Under the pieces are notes generated by a model. It did not search any database. It was given only the letters and a program-made list of their open reading frames with translations, and was not told where the DNA came from. Shown piece after piece: positions 61,533-64,000 of a stretch of DNA of 64,000 bases (positions are counted from its first letter, which is position 1; each line of letters opens with the position of its first letter). Source of the stretch: Silanimonas sp. GTDB taxonomy: Bacteria; Pseudomonadota; Gammaproteobacteria; Xanthomonadales; Xanthomonadaceae. The position numbers and the translations under genes were made by a program. Location: the NCBI GenBank assembly GCA_026005095.1, contig BPKK01000002.1, positions 186,001 to 250,000 on the forward strand, given 5' to 3'.

Positions 61533-62784
61533 ATGGCGAGCCTGCGACGCTGGATCTGGCGCCTGTTCCTCGTGTTCTTCGCCCTCCTGCTGGCCCTGGC
61601 CGCGCTCTGGGCCTATGGCCGGCTCACCTCGCCCACCGCGGCCCAGCGCGCCGCGGTGGCGCTCGATGCAGGCCCTGCCGGCGGCCGAGGGCGAGAACGG
61701 CTTCGCGCTGCTGCGGGCGCAGCCTCCGGCGCCCACGCCGGCCCTGCCCGAGGCCCTGCGCTGCGCCGAGGCCGAGGCCGAGGCGGCTGCCTGCCTCGAG
61801 CGGATGGCGGCGCTGGCCCCGGCCGAGCGCGAGGCCCTCGAGGCCTGGCGTCCGGCCCTGGAGGCCGCCGCCCGCGCCCTGCGCGCCCCGATGTTCCGCG
61901 ATGAGCGCGAAACGGTCGAGCTTGGCGACGAGCTTCCGCCCTTCCAGCGGGTGATGGACATCGACAGCCTGCGCGCCTTCGATTTCGCCCGCGGCGAGAC
62001 CGCGAGCGCCCTCGCCGCCCTGTGCGAGGACACCCGCGGGGCCCTGCGCTGGGCCGCGCAGCCGGAATCCCTGATCCAGGGCATGGTCGGCATCGCCGCC
62101 TTCCGCCAGAACGGCGGCCTCATCGCCGAGATGCGCCGCCGCGCGCCCGCCGACCCCCTGCCCCCGGCCTGCGCCGCCCTGGCCGAGGCGCCGGACCCGG
62201 CGCAGGAGGGCCTGCTCTGCCCGGCGTTGCGTGGCGAGTGGCGTTACGTGCAGCGCCTGATGCCTGCGCTGGAGCGGGAGGCCGCCGGACAGGCGGAAGG
62301 GCCGTGGCGCTTCCTGCCCAACGGGCTGCTGCACGATGGCGAGTGGGCGCAGGCGGTGCGGGCCGAGACCTTCGCTATCGCTTGCGGTGAGGCCGCGGTG
62401 GCGGCCGCGCGCGCCGACCGACCCATCGAGCTCGCGCCGGGCACAGTGCGCTGGGTCGACCACATTGCCTACCCTGCTTCGGCTTGGCTGCTCGGCCTCG
62501 GTGAGCCCTTCTGGCGCCCCTACCAGGAGCGGCAGCTCGATTTCCTCGCCCTGCGCCGCCTGCTGGCGGCGGCCTTGCAGATGGCGCAGGGGGATCCCGC
62601 CCTCGGGCCGGAGCAGCGCTTCGCCGCCCTGCCCGCCGGCTTGCGCGAGGGCCCGCGCCCCCTGCGCCTCGAAACCTCGCCGGACGGCAATGCGGTACTG
62701 GTGGTGCCCCTGCGTGCGCCGCGCAGCACGGCCGTCGAGGCAGAGGCGCGGCTTCCCGTGGCGGGCCCGCTGGCCGCTCCCTGA
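61533..62784 (+). CDS. Membrane-anchored hypothetical protein (frameshifted)
   Basis: It begins MASLRRWIWRLFLVFFALLLA, an Arg-rich start and one transmembrane helix, in the frame of the ATG at 61533. The remaining ~370 residues continue in another frame from QALPAAEGENGFALLRA at about 61667. One extra base near 61660-61668 (CTCGATGCAGG) would account for this. The periplasmic part is Ala/Glu-rich, helical and without known motif, ending LVVPLRAPRS. Corrected length is about 416 residues. Its position between glnA and ntrB is not linked to a known nitrogen role. Confidence 0.65.
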
Positions 62785-62863
62785 GCAGGAGCGCCGTGGC
62801 GGCACGGCAGGCCGCAGGAACCCGCCCGGCAAAAATGCCCGCGCGTGGTGCGATACTGCCGCC

Positions 62864-63919
62864 ATGCCCCGCGACCTCGCCGCCTTCGACCGCCTCGCCA
62901 CGCCGCTTGCCTGGCTGGATGCCGAGGGGCGGCTCGAGGCTCTGAACACTGCCTTCGCCGCCTGGCTCGGGGTGAGCGCCCGCCGCCTGCTGGGCCTCGG
63001 CCTTTCGGCGCTGGAGGGCGGCGAGCGGCTGGCGGCGGCATTGCCGCGGGTGCCGGCCGATGGCCAGCCCCTGCGCCTGCAGCGGGTGGGCCTCGGCTTC
63101 GGCAGCGGGCCGGTGCAGTTCGCCGATGTGCTCTGCCTGCGCGAGGAGGCCGGGTTGCGCCTGGAACTGCACCCGGTGGAGGAATTCCCCGGCGAGGATC
63201 CGGTCACCGTGCTGCCGCAGGCCTTGAGTGCCTCTCTGCGCGGGCTGGCGCACGAGCTGCGCAATCCGCTGGCCGGGCTGAAGGGGGCGGCGCAGCTGCT
63301 CTCGCGCCGCCCGGCCGACCCGGAGAGCCGCGAGCTGGTGGCGCTGATCGCCAGTGAGGTGGAGCGCCTCAACGGGCTGGTCGAGCGTATCCTCACCCCG
63401 GCACCGCCGCGGCCCTTCGAGTCCGTCAACATCCATGCCGTGCTGGAGCGGGTGCGCCAGCTGGCCGAGGCCGAGGCCGGCTGGGCGGTGAAGCTGGTGC
63501 GCGACTACGACCCCAGCCTGCCCCACCTGCAGGGCGATGCCGACCGCCTGACCCAGGCGGTGTGGAACCTGGTACGCAACGCGCTGGAGAGCGGTGCTTC
63601 GCAGGTAGGCCTGCGCACCCGCGCCGAGCACCAGGTGCTGATCGGCGAGCGCAGCCACCGCTTGGCGGTGCGGGTGGAAGTGGCCGACGACGGCCGCGGC
63701 GTGCCGGAGGATCTCGTCGAGCGCCTGTTCCTGCCCCTGGTCTCGGGGCGGGCCGAGGGCACGGGACTCGGCCTGCCGCTGGCGCAGCAGATCGCCCGCG
63801 AACATGGCGGCTCGCTGGCCTACCGCTCGCGGCCGGGCCATACCGTGTTCACCCTGCTGCTGCCCCTGCCCGATCCGGTCGATGCCGGGCCGGGCACGGC
63901 GGTGGAGGGCGGCCCGTGA
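62864..63919 (+). CDS. glnL: Nitrogen regulation histidine kinase NtrB (GlnL)
   Basis: A 351-residue cytoplasmic kinase with an N-terminal PAS domain (residues ~5-110) and the H box LAHELRNPLAGLKGAAQLL with phospho-acceptor H130. The N box is WNLVRNALESG and the ATP-lid motifs are DDGRGVP and GTGLGLPLAQQIA. It phosphorylates NtrC when nitrogen is limiting, under PII control. Its stop overlaps the ntrC start. Confidence 0.95.
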   Translation: MPRDLAAFDRLATPLAWLDAEGRLEALNTAFAAWLGVSARRLLGLGLSALEGGERLAAALPRVPADGQPLRLQRVGLGFGSGPVQFADVLCLREEAGLRLELHPVEEFPGEDPVTVLPQALSASLRGLAHELRNPLAGLKGAAQLLSRRPADPESRELVALIASEVERLNGLVERILTPAPPRPFESVNIHAVLERVRQLAEAEAGWAVKLVRDYDPSLPHLQGDADRLTQAVWNLVRNALESGASQVGLRTRAEHQVLIGERSHRLAVRVEVADDGRGVPEDLVERLFLPLVSGRAEGTGLGLPLAQQIAREHGGSLAYRSRPGHTVFTLLLPLPDPVDAGPGTAVEGGP

Positions 63920-64000
63920 GTGCGCGCCTCTTCGTCGTCGACGACGACCGTGCCGTGCGCTTCGTGCTGGCCGAGGCCCTGCGCGAGGCCGGCTTCGTGG
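63916..64000 (+). CDS. glnG: Nitrogen regulator NtrC (start only)
   Basis: The first 28 codons from GTG 63916 encode SARLFVVDDDRAVRFVLAEAL, the beginning of a receiver domain with the acidic DDD pocket. It overlaps ntrB by 4 bp. The rest, including the AAA+ and DNA-binding domains, lies beyond the window. The glnA sigma54 promoter would be its target. Confidence 0.9.
   Translation, partial: MSARLFVVDDDRAVRFVLAEALREAGFV

Overview
This is a GC-rich stretch of a motile gammaproteobacterial chromosome. GlnA, NtrB, the fli/flh/che gene order and the FliM, FlhF and FlhG proteins all point to the Xanthomonadales (Lysobacterales). The genus cannot be fixed from the sequence alone. I see no rRNA, tRNA or CRISPR array.

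Layout. (1) 1-2544: the 3' part of a CHASE2 sensor histidine kinase gene, with an OmpR-type response regulator converging on it. (2) 2975-5286: a sigma54 promoter and fliL-fliM-fliN-fliO. (3) 5287-15785: a roughly 10.5 kb accessory island that separates fliO from fliP, two genes that are normally adjacent. It holds a small secreted protein and a Sec-exported RHS/YD-repeat protein whose C-terminal tip carries a JAMM-like metal-site motif. A putative lipoprotein immunity gene follows, then an XRE regulator, a cluster of perfect palindromes and a nested inverted repeat. Two displaced RHS tip cassettes come last, each followed by a small membrane protein that is probably its immunity partner. Every tip/immunity unit ends in nearly the same terminator hairpin. 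(4) 15786-24133: fliP-fliQ-fliR-flhB behind a second sigma54 promoter, then flhA-flhF-flhG-fliA behind a third. (5) 24091-43092: a chemotaxis supercluster. It has cheY-cheZ-cheA-motC-motD-parC-parP behind a sigma28 promoter. Then come a STAS protein, a second cheY, a second cheA, two chemoreceptors, cheW, cheR, cheD, cheB, and a receptor-like gene with tandem sigma54 and sigma28 promoters. (6) 43111-58809: mostly housekeeping and envelope genes: a solute-binding protein, indolepyruvate ferredoxin oxidoreductase, a 2OG-Fe(II) oxygenase, gamma-glutamyltransferase, an orphan ParA, SixA, YceI, a phospholipase D-like lipoprotein, a YkvA protein, a hotdog thioesterase, PlsC, a YheT-like hydrolase and a TPR protein. 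(7) 58841-64000: uppP, then glnA behind NtrC-like sites and a sigma54 promoter, a membrane-anchored unknown protein, ntrB and the start of ntrC.

How the genes work together. Regions 2 and 4 encode the C-ring, the flagellar export gate and the polar placement proteins FlhF/FlhG, ending in the late sigma factor FliA. FliA would then drive cheY and the downstream chemotaxis and stator genes through the sigma28 site inside its own 3' end. The RHS island looks like a polymorphic-toxin locus whose tips can be exchanged by recombination.

Caution on sequence quality. At least five genes (cheZ, both cheA genes, the TPR gene and the gene before ntrB), and probably yceI, are broken by single-base shifts, one of them in a run of ten C. 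Essential-looking neighbours broken in the same way suggest consensus errors rather than real decay.
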